A stretch of 64,000 nt of DNA from Paragyromitra xinjiangensis. Lineage: Eukaryota > Ascomycota > Pezizomycetes > Pezizales > Discinaceae. Positions within the stretch are counted from its first letter, which is position 1; every line of letters starts with the position of its first letter. The notes under the pieces were generated by a model. The model did not search any database. It saw only the letters and a program-made list of their open reading frames with translations, and was not told the origin of the DNA. This document shows positions 37,101 through 48,988 of the stretch, one piece after another. The stretch spans positions 1,054,001 to 1,118,000 of the forward strand of contig JBCAMK010000006.1 of assembly GCA_038503065.1 (NCBI GenBank), written 5' to 3'. The position numbers were made by a program, and so were the translations under genes.

Positions 37101-37641
37101 TGACTTGTAGAGGTGCTTTCTGAGGTGGAGTTAGGGTGAGCTTAGGTTGATGTTCGTATGGATTTAATTGGGCGTTAACTAGGTTTCATCATTGGGCAAC
37201 CGCTTTTTGTAGTTTTAGGACACTATGTGAAAGGTAGCTAGATAATGGTTGGAGGGTTCGCCGGTTTTCTACGTATGGAGGGTTTCGAGATATCAAGTTG
37301 TGTGCTTAGTTTGTTTGATGGAGTTTGATAGGTAGAACCTATTGAATATATAAAGTTAGAGTTAAGGCATTGTAGTGCTTTGATAAAATAGTAATGCCTT
37401 TACCCTAAAAAATTTCTAGTCCGACCAGTTGTGAATAGTAAGGGAGCTACCTGAGATCTTAATGAATTCATCATCACCGTCATGAACTACCTAAGATGGT
37501 GTTTAGGCAAGAAGATACGCACAATCCTTAGATGGCAGTTTATAGAACATCTCTAGTGGCAATATTTTTACCTTTCTCTCGCGCACTCATCAGAGACCGA
37601 TCCTCTCCCTGGCATTGCCGTATCACCTCAACTCCCTTCAT
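31198..37641. other. Gene-free region (6.4 kb)
   Basis: No supported gene. The first ~2 kb is upstream of the Ser-rich gene. There is a (GTTT)n microsatellite at about 32667-32685 and a short CAG run near 33358. A GATGACGTCATC palindrome (CRE core TGACGTCA) lies at about 35697-35708. TACATGTA copies lie at 35374, 35960 and 36249. Several 60-160 codon ORFs exist on both strands (for example 33697-34089 minus, 34732-35094 plus), but none shows a domain, splice-linked neighbours or protein-like composition. Confidence 0.5.
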
Positions 37642-40121
37642 CTAGAACTTCCCTTTCCTCTCGCCTAAAACTCCCTCTACAAGTTTTCCGTCAACCTCTA
37701 TTAACATTTGCGCCCACATTATCCTCTCGAGCCCAGCAATCCCAAGAGCCTCCACATCTCTTCTCAAGTCCTCATTCGTTGGCCGCCACACCAATTTCCT
37801 GGCCCACTCGTCCTCCTTTTCTTTTCCATGAATATGGTTGAAGTGTGCTATTAACGAACACCAGCTCGTGTATTTCCTCTTCTTCCTCTTCCTCCAGATT
37901 CGCCTACTTGCTGCAACATTCTCATACCCCGGAGCGCTGCAGATTCCACATCTAAGGGTGGCGAACATTTGATCTTGACTCTTCTCACTGGAAATTGTCG
38001 CCATAATCTCAAATCCCGCCAAGGTCGAGGTGCATCGCTGTGTATATAATTTGACGGATAAGTAATACCATAGGAATAGGCGAATCGGTGCTGGGGCAGC
38101 TGGGAGCGCGGAGATCCTGAGAAAGATGGCCTGCATTTGAGATTTGAGGTCGATAATTTGGGTTTCTTCGCTCTTGGCTACGGTAGTGTTGTTCTTGGGC
38201 TTGTAGATCGCGCCTCTGCTCTGGATTAGGAGATTTTATAGGCTGGGCCAAGCAGCATTAGCACCCATATCCAGTATCATCCTCGCGTTGTAGGTTTCGG
38301 GAGTATAATATCCTAATTGAATGTGTTTGAATGGGGTTTTAATCTCTGCCAAGAGTCTATCGCCGCGGTGGCGGAGTTTGAGGTTTCTGAAGACCTCATG
38401 TAGTGTCCCATCTTCAGAACCATCTGATTTATTACAAAGGCTGCATTTAAATAGGCGGAGGTTACCACTGCTGAGCCTTTTTTCGAGTATGGTGTCGTAT
38501 AAATGCAGAAGTAGACCAAAGGGCAGGTATTTTCCTTGGTTTTCCTCCATCTGATACCATTTACCACGAGCATGGTCTAACGCCATCAATATGAACGACG
38601 CCCTGATATCTGAATATGGATCGCGGGTTTTTGGCCATCCACCATTGCTGGAGATAAACTCTTCGATCCAGGCAATCAATAATGGTTCGGCCTCGTCTAT
38701 AGTGTCTTGTAGCTCCTGGATGTGGTTATGGTATGCTTTTAACTCTTCTTTCCTTTGTTGAGCGATTCCTTCTGCTTCTGCTCTGCGGAGGTTTAGTTTT
38801 TTCAAGAGGATTCCCCAGGATCTTTTGGAAAGCACCCGCGGAATTCTGATCGCAGCCTGGTATTCGCTGATTTCTTCGAGGACATCTTCATCGATTGGTG
38901 GGTCAAGTTTTGAACACTGTTTTATAATGGCTTTCTTCCGGTGAGCTGCTAAATCGGCCAACCCTTCTAGTCTTTTGCGTTCGACTAGAATGAAACGTGT
39001 TAGAAATGTAAGATAAGAGAATAAAAAGGGTCAAAATTGGGGACCTACGCTTAGCCCAAAAGCGGTCCAGGTCCTCGGAAAAAGTTCGAATTGCCTGTGC
39101 TGTTGCTACCGATCTCTCGATAATGACTGGGTCAGGATTTTCCATCTTCTTCCTGAGTTTTTCAACATCCTTAAGCGAATAAACCGAATCACTGCGACTC
39201 AATGGATCGCTGTCCCATACGTCGCTAACAGCTGTGGGGTCTTAGCATTCTGGTGTTGGTTTTACAATTGCTAGTACGGATCATGTCTATCTAGTAATCC
39301 AAAGATGAAAGGGATCATACTATCAACAAGCGGTCCAGTTATTAGATATTTTGTCCACTCTGGATGGAACCATTCCTTTTGAATAAGCTCAGACTTCTAG
39401 TGCGCCAACCACCAAATTAGTATTCACTCCCGGATTGCCTGGTTGGGCAAGGAAGGATGTTCACATAAATGGTTCTTACTCTGTAACATAGCGTACAGAG
39501 TCTGCGCCCACACTGCCAAATGGGTCTCCTAACTTCGCTTCCGTTAACATCTCTTGTGCCACAGATCTTACACCCAACCCCCCAACATAGGTTCCAAATC
39601 TCGAATTCCGTCAAGCGAAGATATGATGGCGCCCGGTGAATCAATGACCTGTGAAAATCTGCGGGTAAATTTTCACGGGCGCGTTTCACCACTGATTGGT
39701 TAGTGTCTAAGAGGTGTTTGTGCGTTTTCGATAGTTGCCGGCAAATCGCGAGGGTTTTCGGATGGGCATGAGAGAATATCTCTAGCCAGATTTCGAGTGG
39801 GATATCCGTGCTAATAGGTTTGATGTGGTCTAGTACTGGCCTGGGCTTTAGCTTCTTTATAGGCCCCCGAATTGATTCACCGGTGATGAAGCAACGTCTG
39901 TAGTGTTTATCGCAGTCACCACAATTGCAAAAGTAGGCGTAATCTTCTTCGTCGAAGCTTTCTTCATCCTCTTCTACCGTATCCTTCAGTTTGCCCCCGT
40001 TACTCTCTTCATCGAACTCTTTTAGTTGCAGTGAGTCTATAAAAATCGGCTCGTTGTTGCTGGCTATTAGTGGAGTAGCTATAGGAGCGTCGGCCATAGT
40101 GGAGTCTGTGGTGTTCTCCAT
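37642..40121 (-). pseudogene. F-box/zinc-finger gene interrupted by one in-frame TAA
   Basis: Four exons by frame: 39480-40121, 39321-39396, 39049-39231 and 37642-38984, joined by introns of 83, 89 and 64 nt. Exon 1 has an acidic N-terminus, a Cys cluster (YFCNCGDCDKHYRRC), an F-box-like segment (DIPLEIWLEIFSHAHPKT) and a CxxC...CxxC motif (CKICGT...CTLCYR). The later part is helical and charged, with CSLC, and ends in a putative C2H2-like finger (LRCGICSAPG...SLIAHFNHIHG). In exon 4 the codon at 38236-38238 is TAA, within ...NAAWPSL[stop]NLLIQSRGA..., and the same frame then stays open for a further 198 codons. No intron can remove the stop while keeping frame. Either this is a recent nonsense allele or the protein really ends there (about 550 aa) without the last finger. 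F-box proteins usually recruit substrates to SCF ubiquitin ligases. Confidence 0.7.
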
Positions 40122-40540
40122 CGGAATGCATCGTAGCTAGTATCGTATAAAGGAGAAGGGGACGCGTAAAGTGTGGATCAGTATAGGATCAGAGCGCTGA
40201 CCACCGTGTAGTTGCCAAGGAATCTAATGTAAATAAATAGGGATAAACGTAAAGTATGTCTTGGCATTGGTTTAACTACCATTCCCGCGATATCTAATAA
40301 GATGTTGCTGCATAATATATACTCGGCGTGGAGATATAGGGATAGCTGGAAGGTTTTGTAATCTTGGGGTATTTAATTGGCGTTGTCAATTGCCCTTACT
40401 TGGTATAATCTTTGGTATTTTTCATTTTCTTCCTCACTGGCAAAGTCGGCTGGCTAGAAATAAAGTCACTGATAGTCACTCACCATGAACTGTTCGTAGT
40501 TTGTTGTAAATGGGCTTCCGAATCGGGTATCAATGGTATA
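40122..40540. other. Intergenic region
   Basis: Upstream region of the broken F-box gene. No gene seen. Confidence 0.4.
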
Positions 40541-40798
40541 TAGGGGTCACGGGCGTACGGCGGACAGGGTTAGGTCTTGGCAAGAACTATGGATAGGGTA
40601 CAGGTTTTGGGGGGGTAAAATCTAGAAAATAGGGCCCATAATTTAGATAGGTAAGAACTATTGAGAGGGTATAGGACTATAAGAAAGGTACAAAAATCGG
40701 TACCCTATCCATAGTCCTGTACTTTCTCAATAGTCCTTGCCAAGCCCAGACCCCTGTCCGCCGTCCGACCGTATCCGTCGTGCGCCCGTGACCCCCTG
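40541..40798. mobile_element. MITE-like element, 258 bp, TA-flanked
   Basis: Terminal inverted repeats: left TAGGGGTCACGGGCGTACGG; right, read inward, CAGGGGGTCACGGGCGCACG. The arms continue inward with matching CGGCGGACAGGG, CTTGGCAAG(A/G)ACTAT and ACTATGGATAGGGTAC, so most of the element folds back. TA dinucleotides flank both ends (40539-40540 and 40799-40800), as for Tc1/mariner-type insertions. There is no ORF, so it is non-autonomous. Confidence 0.78.
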
Positions 40799-42134
40799 TA
40801 CTCTATGGGAGGCTCTAGGGGAGGACACTGGGAGTTCCGAGTGAAAAGTTTTCTATGTACTAGTTGCGGGCTCCCTTGATAAACCCAGGCCTGTATTGAG
40901 TACGACTACTTGATCAATCAAGTCTTCTCTGTCTCCTTGCCTCCGGCACAGTTTGCTGGAAAATGAAGTAGATTGATGTCTTGATATCTTACTGAAGGTA
41001 ATGCAGGCCCAAAGACACTACATGCACCTTATAATACTTCTAGAACTTCTTATAGGGGCTGGCGTTGAAGAGATATGTTGCATGCAATTTTTAGTATGGT
41101 ATATGGTCTAGTAACCTCCGGAACTGCCTAGAAGGGAAAGTAAATATTAGACTTCAATGCTTCCTGGCGTTTGACTGCCGGTAGGCAAGGGCCGAGATCA
41201 CACAGTAGAAGACGTACATGTAGTAAGATAAACCCTTACTAAGCTAAAAAGTTGCCTCGGGTAATTCGCGCGGAGAGGTTTGCTGTTCCTGAAATTCGAA
41301 CTGGTGAGGGTGTCTGAAAGTTTGGTCGGTGGCTTAAGATCTTAATCACTCGCTTTGATTCGACTCAGCCGAATACTTACTCGGGGCATTTGAAGAGAGT
41401 TCTTGGCGGTTGAGCATCACTTACTCCCCATATATTCGACTCTATATAGCAGATACCTAGCAAGCCCAGGAACCGGCCGCGGGGAACGAACCGGTTCCAG
41501 CAATTTCCTACAGGAGAAGTGCTGGCTGTATATTTTATAGTATATGCGCTTAACGTTGTCCTTCCAAATTTATTACTAGATGCGGCACTTAGGACTTTAA
41601 TTTGACGGTATTTGGTGTGGCATGCTATCGTGCTTTGGGATGCGGCGGCCAACCAGACTAATGCCATACTGGGACCGGAAAGATCGAGTTACAGGTTTAA
41701 GCTAATTGCATGAATAGATCTGCAGATCGAATCCTGGACGATCTTGAAACGGCTGACTGATTTAAGGTTTTTGGGGCTGCGATGGATTGGGAATGTGGTT
41801 TTATCGTGGTCAATTGTGCTTTTTGTGGCTATGTTAGGGGATAGCTGGTCTATTACTGTGTGAGATTAGTTGAAGGTTGCCGGCGTGGCAAATTAGTGGT
41901 ATCATCTACTACGACATACAGATCCATATACATGCTCTTTCCCGAAATTCCAAATTATTATACAGTTGAAGACCAAAAGGGGAAATCTGTCTTGGGGAAA
42001 AACCAAACACATGTGTATTATTATGTAAAATATAAGAAAAAAATCACCCAAAACTCCATTATCCACAAAATATCTCCTGGCTCATGTGTAACACATCTAC
42101 AGAATACCAAACCCACCGTATGCTATATTCGTGC
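40799..42134. other. Intergenic region
   Basis: No supported gene. TACATGTA occurs at 41215-41222. A 96-codon minus-strand ORF at 41377-41667 has no recognisable domain and I do not call it. Confidence 0.4.
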
Positions 42135-42686
42135 TCAAGACTTTAGTTTCTCCCACGAAGGGTCTCTAAACGTCGTCCTCGTCGGCTTCACAATAATCTC
42201 AACCGCCCTTGTCGGCTTCACTGAAATCTGTACCGGTTGTGCAAAAGTCACCGGCTCCTTCCTGACCCTTTCAATCGGCTTAGCAGCTGTGGGTGGCATC
42301 TCCACCGTCGATACTATTGACCCCTTCCGCATTGAAAATTCGGCATTGCTTTCGGCCTGTTGCTGTTCTCGGGATCGCGCGCGCATGGCATGGAGACGTC
42401 GTCGTCGGATCCAGATATAGACAAACATGGGGATAGTGAGAGCTAGTGAAGCAAGGGCGACAAATAGTATTATCATAGTTGGGCTCTTCTGACTAGAATT
42501 GGTATGGGTGCTGTTGGTTTTTATTGGTTGAGCAACTGTGGCCGAGTCTGCCGAGTCTGCCGAGAGAACTGCTGTGCCTTGATCGCGGGTGAGAAGAGGG
42601 GGTGAGGCGAGACAGTAGTCGATCATTAAAAAGAGAGTTGGGATTAACGAGAATCCTCGTGAGTGGATTCGTTTCTGGCTAGACAT
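42135..42686 (-). CDS. Small single-pass membrane protein, unknown
   Basis: Single exon, 183 aa. The N-terminus has a short basic stretch and a hydrophobic segment (FSLIPTLFLMIDYCLAS) that looks like a signal peptide. A Ser/Thr/Asn-rich ectodomain of about 40 aa follows, including an ADSADSA micro-repeat from three GCCGAGTCT units and NxS/T sites. Then comes one transmembrane helix (MIILFVALASLALTIPMFVYIWI, ~71-93), immediately followed by RRRR and a basic cytoplasmic tail ending EKLKS. This type I layout resembles fungal wall-sensor or Mid2-like proteins in miniature, but no domain is recognised and the function is unknown. Confidence 0.72.
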   Translation of the reverse strand: MSSQKRIHSRGFSLIPTLFLMIDYCLASPPLLTRDQGTAVLSADSADSATVAQPIKTNSTHTNSSQKSPTMIILFVALASLALTIPMFVYIWIRRRRLHAMRARSREQQQAESNAEFSMRKGSIVSTVEMPPTAAKPIERVRKEPVTFAQPVQISVKPTRAVEIIVKPTRTTFRDPSWEKLKS

Positions 42687-45333
42687 TGTTTGTAGATTAT
42701 ATGCCGAGAGGATTAGGGTTGACTTTGTGTTGTTATTTGGGTTCGGTTAGAGAGGAATCAGTGTTGGAGAGAGATATTTCTCTAGAGAGAAAGTTAGGGT
42801 TGGGGAGGTGATGGAGTTATATTGTAGCCTAAGTAGCTGCTGATGGGTGTTGATGTCGGAGGGCGGCAATGAAAGGCGGAGGAACTCGAATAAGGAATAT
42901 AGAAACGAAAACTAAAGGACTGGAGTCACTTGATCGACGGGCGAAATAGGAAAGGAGAACATTCGAAATCAATCCTAAGTAAAAAAAAAGAGAAAGAAGT
43001 ACTAGTAGACTGAGATGACTGGGAGCAAGGAGGACTTCGTAGGATATTTGTCCATGCTAGCTAACCAAAAAATAGGAAAAGAACGTGGATGCAAGGCGCA
43101 TAAAACTGAACTGCCTCCATCATTCCTGCTTACTTTGTCGGAGTGACCGAAGGATTTATTGTGCACAGAAAGCACGAAACACACCTTCCATTTTGTTTTG
43201 GTGTTTTTCAGTTGCATTGGCCTAATTGGGACTAGCGATGGTGAGACACAGCTCCGTACTGTGGGGCGGGAACTGAATATAAACTTTAAGCGCCCAAACA
43301 ACCTTGGCGGACCATGGCTACGGCTGGTTGATGTGTAATATTGGTTAGCAGTTGCGGGCGAGTTCATGAATCGCGAAGGTGAACTAAATAGGATAAAGAT
43401 TGTGGCAGCGTCAACTTGTACTAATGTTCTGGAGCTTACTTTAAGTATATGCGGTCAAAAAATCACGGCCTTATGGCTGAGGCTAGGGGAAAATTATATG
43501 GTATTGCGTTTAAACTTGGTAGGGTCTCAAAGGGGGTCCTTCCTATGGATTGGATTCTTGGTAGCCTACTAATATCTAAATTATGAGTAATAAGCGTAAA
43601 AAAGCTCATGGTGATATGTCCTCTTGAAACACTCCGCAATCATATTTTAGCCTACTCGGTTATCGCGAGTTGATCTTCTCTACATGTAGTTCTTGATCTC
43701 TTGCAACTGGCGATATTCTAAATCTTGGGAACTGGTGCCCGAATTTCATGAGCCTGCGAGGGAGGGGTGGTTATTGAGTTGCTTAGGATTTAGCTTCGAG
43801 GACCCTTAAGCTCTTATCAGACAAGATTCGTACATGAATAGTCTGGTTATAGGTCAAGGGTTATGAGAGAACATGTGATAAACGATACGGGGCTTCAGTT
43901 TCAGTACTTCCATTAACTTGCTACCTGGGGTGATTGCCATGAGTCTGGGCTTGCTTGTGGGTGATGACATTTTGCTTTTTGGATAGGCTGTGTAACAAGG
44001 TCGGGCTCGTTTGTTTAGTATTTCTAGTCTGGGGTTGAGGTCTAACGCTGTGGATCAATTTTCACCGGTTTACCTTTTGCTATAGGCTTGCTATCTCTGT
44101 ATCTTAGCTAGGCGCAGTGGGCTGAGAACGGCCCTTATTTTTAAAGTATATATAGTACCCTGTAAGTGAAAAAAAGGTATGAGTTCAGTATCTAGGAATC
44201 CTACGTAGTCGCCAACTGCGGGGTGATACGATGCTTGTATATTAGTGTGTCAGGATCGACCCTACCTTAAAACGGTTATAGTGAGCCTGTTTTCGGTTTT
44301 CTTCTATTTGAAGTGTTGGGGGAGGAGGTTCTCGCCTGGACCAAAATCATTGCCGAGCATCCCTACGAGCCCCACCCGTTTCCATTGATGGGCCTGCCTA
44401 TTGCCAATATCTGTTATACTTGTTTTCGCACTAGTTTCTCGAGTCTTCAACCCCAAGGATGAGCGCTAGTCGGTGGTCTACCTCAATATCCCCTATCAGC
44501 AATGCTTCCAGGAACATATCCTTTTGAGTGTAAGCCCTCCATTAGTATGAAGGCCTAAATTTTGTCTCAGGAGCTGGTAGGACATAACGGCAACATAAGC
44601 CACTTACCTAGTCAGAGGCACAGCATTTATTGAGGCGTTCCACGTCACAAAAATTTACGGCCAAAAACTGGGTTTATTCCTGACTACGACTCCAGATCCT
44701 ATATCTTTTCCTGAGTAATTTTGTCGGTTGTGGGGGCTGAAAATTGAGCTGGTAGTAGTGGCCTACATCAAGACGTGTAAATAATATCCGGACTGTCTGC
44801 CTGCAGAATTATAATGGAAAATATAGGTGGGTATCAAAAATTTTCCCCGTCCAAAGTGTTTCGGAAGGCTATAGACAGTCTCCAACTCTTGCAACATAAC
44901 TGTGACGAGAGCGAGCTTTTGTAGCGTATCTAATATCAAACATTCACTTCTCTTATGCAAACTGTGTATTATAATTATAGTAAAAGTCAAAACACAACAG
45001 CAAGGAACCAACCCGCAGATAGATAGATAGATAGATAAATCATACACGCATCCAGCCCTTAGGCTATGGCGGCACACAAAACAAAAACAAAAACAAAATA
45101 ATAATAAGACAATAAAATAAAATAAAATAACCAACCCGCAGCACCGCTACTATATCTCGAATTTTTCTACCTCCGCTTCCTTACGACCAACTCAGAAGTA
45201 ACTCCCATAAATCCAGCCCAGTTTCTACCTCCCACCACTGCCATCCTCCTCTACTTCAGCTTGGGGCTTACCTGCGCGACTCAAGTTAGCTCGACTTAGG
45301 CCTCCTTTTCCTCTTTTTTTCTGCAGTAGGGTA
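42687..45333. other. Intergenic region with microsatellites
   Basis: No supported gene. Holds TACATGTA at 43681-43688, a dispersed-repeat copy at about 44178-44260, a GATA microsatellite at about 45018-45037 and an A-rich AAAAC/AATA/AAAAT simple repeat at about 45077-45130. Confidence 0.45.
44178..44260 (+). repeat. Dispersed repeat, copy 1
   Basis: Begins GGTATGAGTTCAGTATCTAG and continues through CTACGTAGTCGCCAACTGCG to a GATACGATGCTTG-like end. It is a diverged match to 46443-46530 on the same strand. No coding content. Nature unknown. Confidence 0.5.
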
Positions 45334-45960
45334 CTATTGCATATTGGTGTAGATAACTGCCAAAAGGCATGAGGCAAGCTGTCTTTGTGCTTCATCCGTA
45401 CGGTACAAAAACTGCACAAGGTCCTCACTTGGAATCGGAATTTGTTTCTTCTGTCGCCGGTCGTTTGTCAGCGGATATACTTCCAGTAATAACGTCTGAT
45501 TTTTCATGCTCCGGAGGCGCAACCATAGTAGGGTATTCTAGACAGGCTATTTTATTCGCCTAGATCAATAGCTGTTTCTGCTTTCTCCGACCACTTCCCA
45601 AACCTCAAGTCCCGTCGTATCTGGTTTTTGAAACACCCAGCCAGTCCCCATAACGCCTGTCGCGTATGCTGCTGTATAAGTTATGTTTGGAGTCATGTAC
45701 AAACCTTGACCAAACTCGGCGGCCTGGCTAGGGTTCCATGAGGAATCAAACCGCTCCAAAAGAGCTTCAGAGGCTCTTATTCCTATTCCTCGGTATAAAA
45801 AAGGGCGGCCTTTTCCGACATCCCCAACCATATTCTTGGTGTCAGAGGCAATGCCCGTATTACTTTTTCGAGAGGGTATTTCGATGACCTGTATTTCTTT
45901 AGGTAAACACGAGTCGGTGAACCCACGTTCCTGAGGGGTTTTCCCGCTTGTTACAGCCAT
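45334..45960 (-). pseudogene. ADP-ribosyltransferase-like gene relic, frameshifted
   Basis: The first segment (45565-45960, 131 codons) contains FLYRGIG followed by FGQGLYMTPNITYTAAYA. The Arg in YRG and the G-x-GLY-x-T-x-D/N-x-x-x-A-x-x-YA pattern recall ART-fold domains (DUF3990-like). It ends VWEVVG...SY then TGA. Protein-like sequence then continues in two other registers: one including MVAPPEHEKSDVITGSISAD (about 45430-45530), then a third, ending at 45334-45336, with IPIPSEDLVQ. At least two frame breaks therefore separate three segments that look like parts of one domain. No GT-AG pair of normal length explains them. The family link is by pattern only, and no activity is expected from the broken copy. 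Confidence 0.5.
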
Positions 45961-48750
45961 CTTGGTTCGTTGGTGAACGTAGGAGGTAGCGGTGCGTCCT
46001 CCAAAGTGTACGATCCGCTTATCGGATAAAAAGTCAGTCGGACTGCAGCTAATAAAGAGTATTTCTAGAAACGGCAGAAATATAGGAACTAACCAGAAAG
46101 AAACTTGACTCCTCGACGCTATGACTGTGCAGAGCGTTATAGGGTCCCCAGCGAGAGTCTAGGAAATGTATTCACTCGGAGGTTATAGGTAGGGGGGATA
46201 CCGAAGCGGACGGCTGATCAGGTTAGGTGACCTATCCGTTGAGATATGCTAGATGGTAGCCAGTAACGGAATAAAAGAAAAAGTGAACGGAATCTAGACA
46301 AACAAGATAGACGATCAGGCGATAGCCAGCAGGGGGTTTTTTAGGAGCTAGATAGGTGTAGGTTGTGTATCATCGGTCTCAACAAATCCTATGTCATAGC
46401 TCGCTTCCTGCTAATATCTACTAAAGTTACCGACAGCATAGGGGTATGAGTTCAGTACCTGGGATTTCTGCGTGGTCACCCACTGCAGTACTAACTAGGC
46501 GATGTAATGTTTGGGTGTGCCGGAGCGGGCGGTATGGTTCATTCTTATTGTTCTATGACCGAACACATTACATACTAATGAGAAAGTGTCATAGGCCGCT
46601 GCTGGTTTATACGCCGGAAGTTGGCCCAAACACCTTATTTCCGGCGAGAAATTGAGAGAAGATATAGTGCCTTGCAACTGCTACTTTCTTTGTCATTTGC
46701 CTTATCGTTACACGGGGTCGGTCAGGTTACTGCATGTGGGTGTGTTTAATTCTCTAGTTGCTGCGCGCTAGGCAGTTGGACACAAGGCTAGATGGAGTGC
46801 TGTTTATTAATATTTACTTGCCTCCCTCCTTAATCGCATATAGTTCTAGGACGTGGCGATACATGCATAAGTGCACTTGTATCTCAGGTAGCCTCTACAC
46901 TTTTTTTTTCTGGTCACATTGCCGCTTCTAGGTACTACACGTACACGACCCTCGAAAATTGGAACTTATGGCTCCTTCGCCGGCTCTAGTCTGGATAGTT
47001 CCAAAATAGTGTCTTGAAATATCACTAAAGAAGTGATCTACGAGTGTGGCGAAACCCTCGAGGAATTCTATCACCATGAAATCGCCGGCTTGTCTTTCAC
47101 TCAATGTTTCCTGAGTTAGCTCGTGCCTTTCTTGGCACTAGATAGATACGGTACGTGTCTAGGCTCTGGACAAGATACTATTTGATGATTAAGATATAGC
47201 TTAGAGAGTGGTGTGACTGCGCGGGAGGTTACTGAGGAATAGGAATACCTTTATGCCGATCGTTATGCCTCAGGGGGGGTAATTTAGGTTTTCAAAAATA
47301 GGAAACCAAGATTTTTCCAATAGAAAAAATAGGAAGAAGTAGTCTGCGTTTAGTATGCGGAATTAAAGTGAAATTAGCCTCGGGTTCTGGCGCCTCAAGG
47401 TCTGGTATCTGGTAAGTGTCTTAATCTTCAGTGGACCGCATCTAATCCCGCCGAGTGATTTCTGGTGATGCGAACACTGGCGCTTTTACTGACGAAAAAT
47501 TTTGGTGCTAGGTAAGGCACTATCCTTTAAACCATCAATGCTGTCGATTTTTTTAGGGTGCTAGAAGTCTAGGGTAATCCGGGCGGCGGGCTGTGTGTTA
47601 TGTTAATATTAATAGTGGTAATAACCTTAGATTCTTAGAATTACGTCTGAGAAATACACATGTAATTTTGAGGATTTGAGAGGAATACTTTGAAATGACT
47701 TCGGAGCTATCAGTTTCTGCTGCAAAAAGTCGACGGTCTTGAAATGACGGTTTGAGGGATGGGAAATGGATATGGGTCATAGCATGTAAGACCGAACCAA
47801 TCCCAAGGAATTCAGCTACAGGCACAACACAAATTTGAGTGGGGGTTTTGGCCAATGAAATTTGGAGATTCTAATGTTGGGGAAACCATCTCACAAGTGG
47901 CAACTAGCTTATTGCAATACTTTATGAAATCAGGAGATAGAGTAGAATTAATTTCCCACAATTGGATGGAAAAATAAGCGCGATATGCTTTTTGGCACTC
48001 CCTGTTCCACTTCTACCTTTTTGTGTAATATTTTTCCGCTGATAGGAGTTGTTGGGGAGGTTTGATCATGAGGTAGCACAACTTTCCAAGGCGCGGCTGT
48101 ACCTGCTATCTTTGATCATAGACACTCACTCGGCTGTTGGCCAAGTTGGAAATGGGCTCCCTAGCTTTTATGATGTGCTATTGGCCTTGAAGAAGGTGGG
48201 GGATGGACCTTTAAATGGAGCATTATGTATACTGGGTGAGCTTGGGGACATGTATGGTGGACTCTGTGGTGTACAGAGGCCGTAAAGTGGGGTTAATTTT
48301 ATGTGGGGCACTACGGCTGCACATTTTAGCACTTTTACAATTGTGAATATTAATCTACAAGTGCCTAAGAACCACTCATTTTCTCGGCAAAAAAGGAATT
48401 AAAGATGACTGGTTTCGGTATTTCATCGAATGCGTCTCCTCCTTTAAGTGGCAGAATATCGTTCCAATCAATTTTTATAAATACTGCCTTCTCGCTTGCT
48501 CATGCATATGAGCGGGCTCGATTACGTATAAGCGAGACAAATAACCTGTTGACTCGCTCGTAGGACGTAAAATTTGATAACCCCACCATTCCCTTATCAT
48601 TTCCCAACCCACCCCCTGTAATTTTGCGGCTCTTTCGTACGCGTGTGACTTCCCTCCAACAGCGACTTAAAAACCAGATTTTACAATCCCCCGGCGTGCT
48701 GATCTAGCGAAAACAATTTACTCCCCATCCCAACTTCACGTTCCTGGTCC
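45961..48750. other. Intergenic region
   Basis: 2.8 kb without a supported gene. It holds the second copy of the dispersed repeat (46443-46530). Short ORFs at 47598-47855 (minus) and 48049-48285 (plus) have no recognised domain and are not called. Confidence 0.4.
46443..46530 (+). repeat. Dispersed repeat, copy 2
   Basis: Begins GGGTATGAGTTCAGTACCTG and continues TCTGCGTGGTCACCCACTGC, paralleling the copy at 44178-44260. No coding content seen. Confidence 0.5.
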
Positions 48751-48988
48751 TTCTTCGTGAACATTTCTTCTGTGTTGGATCAGATTACCTTTTCGTGTAA
48801 ACCCTTTCTCTCCAGTACGCACCTTTTGGATTTGTTCTTCGTGAAAATTTCTTCTGTGCTGAGTCAGATTATCTTTTCGTGTAAACCTTTTTCTCCAGCA
48901 CGCACCTTTTGGATTTGTTCTTCGTGAACATTTCTTCTGTGCTGAGTCAGATTATCTTTTCGTGTAAACCCATTCTCTCCAGTACGCA
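48751..48988 (+). repeat. 84-bp tandem repeat, three copies
   Basis: Units start with TTCTTCGTGA at 48751, 48835 and 48918 (periods 84 and 83 bp). Each includes TTTCTTCTGTG, AGATTA(C/T)CTTTTCGTGTAAA and CTCCAG(T/C)ACGCA. Copies 2 and 3 are nearly identical. The array ends about 10 bp before the ATG of the small plus-strand ORF at 48999, so it may form its promoter or 5' UTR. Confidence 0.85.

Noticed and set aside
38236..38251. Short intron removing the TAA in the F-box gene
   Set aside because: The only GT...AG pair spanning it is 44 nt and shifts the downstream reading frame out of the conserved one, losing the C-terminal finger.
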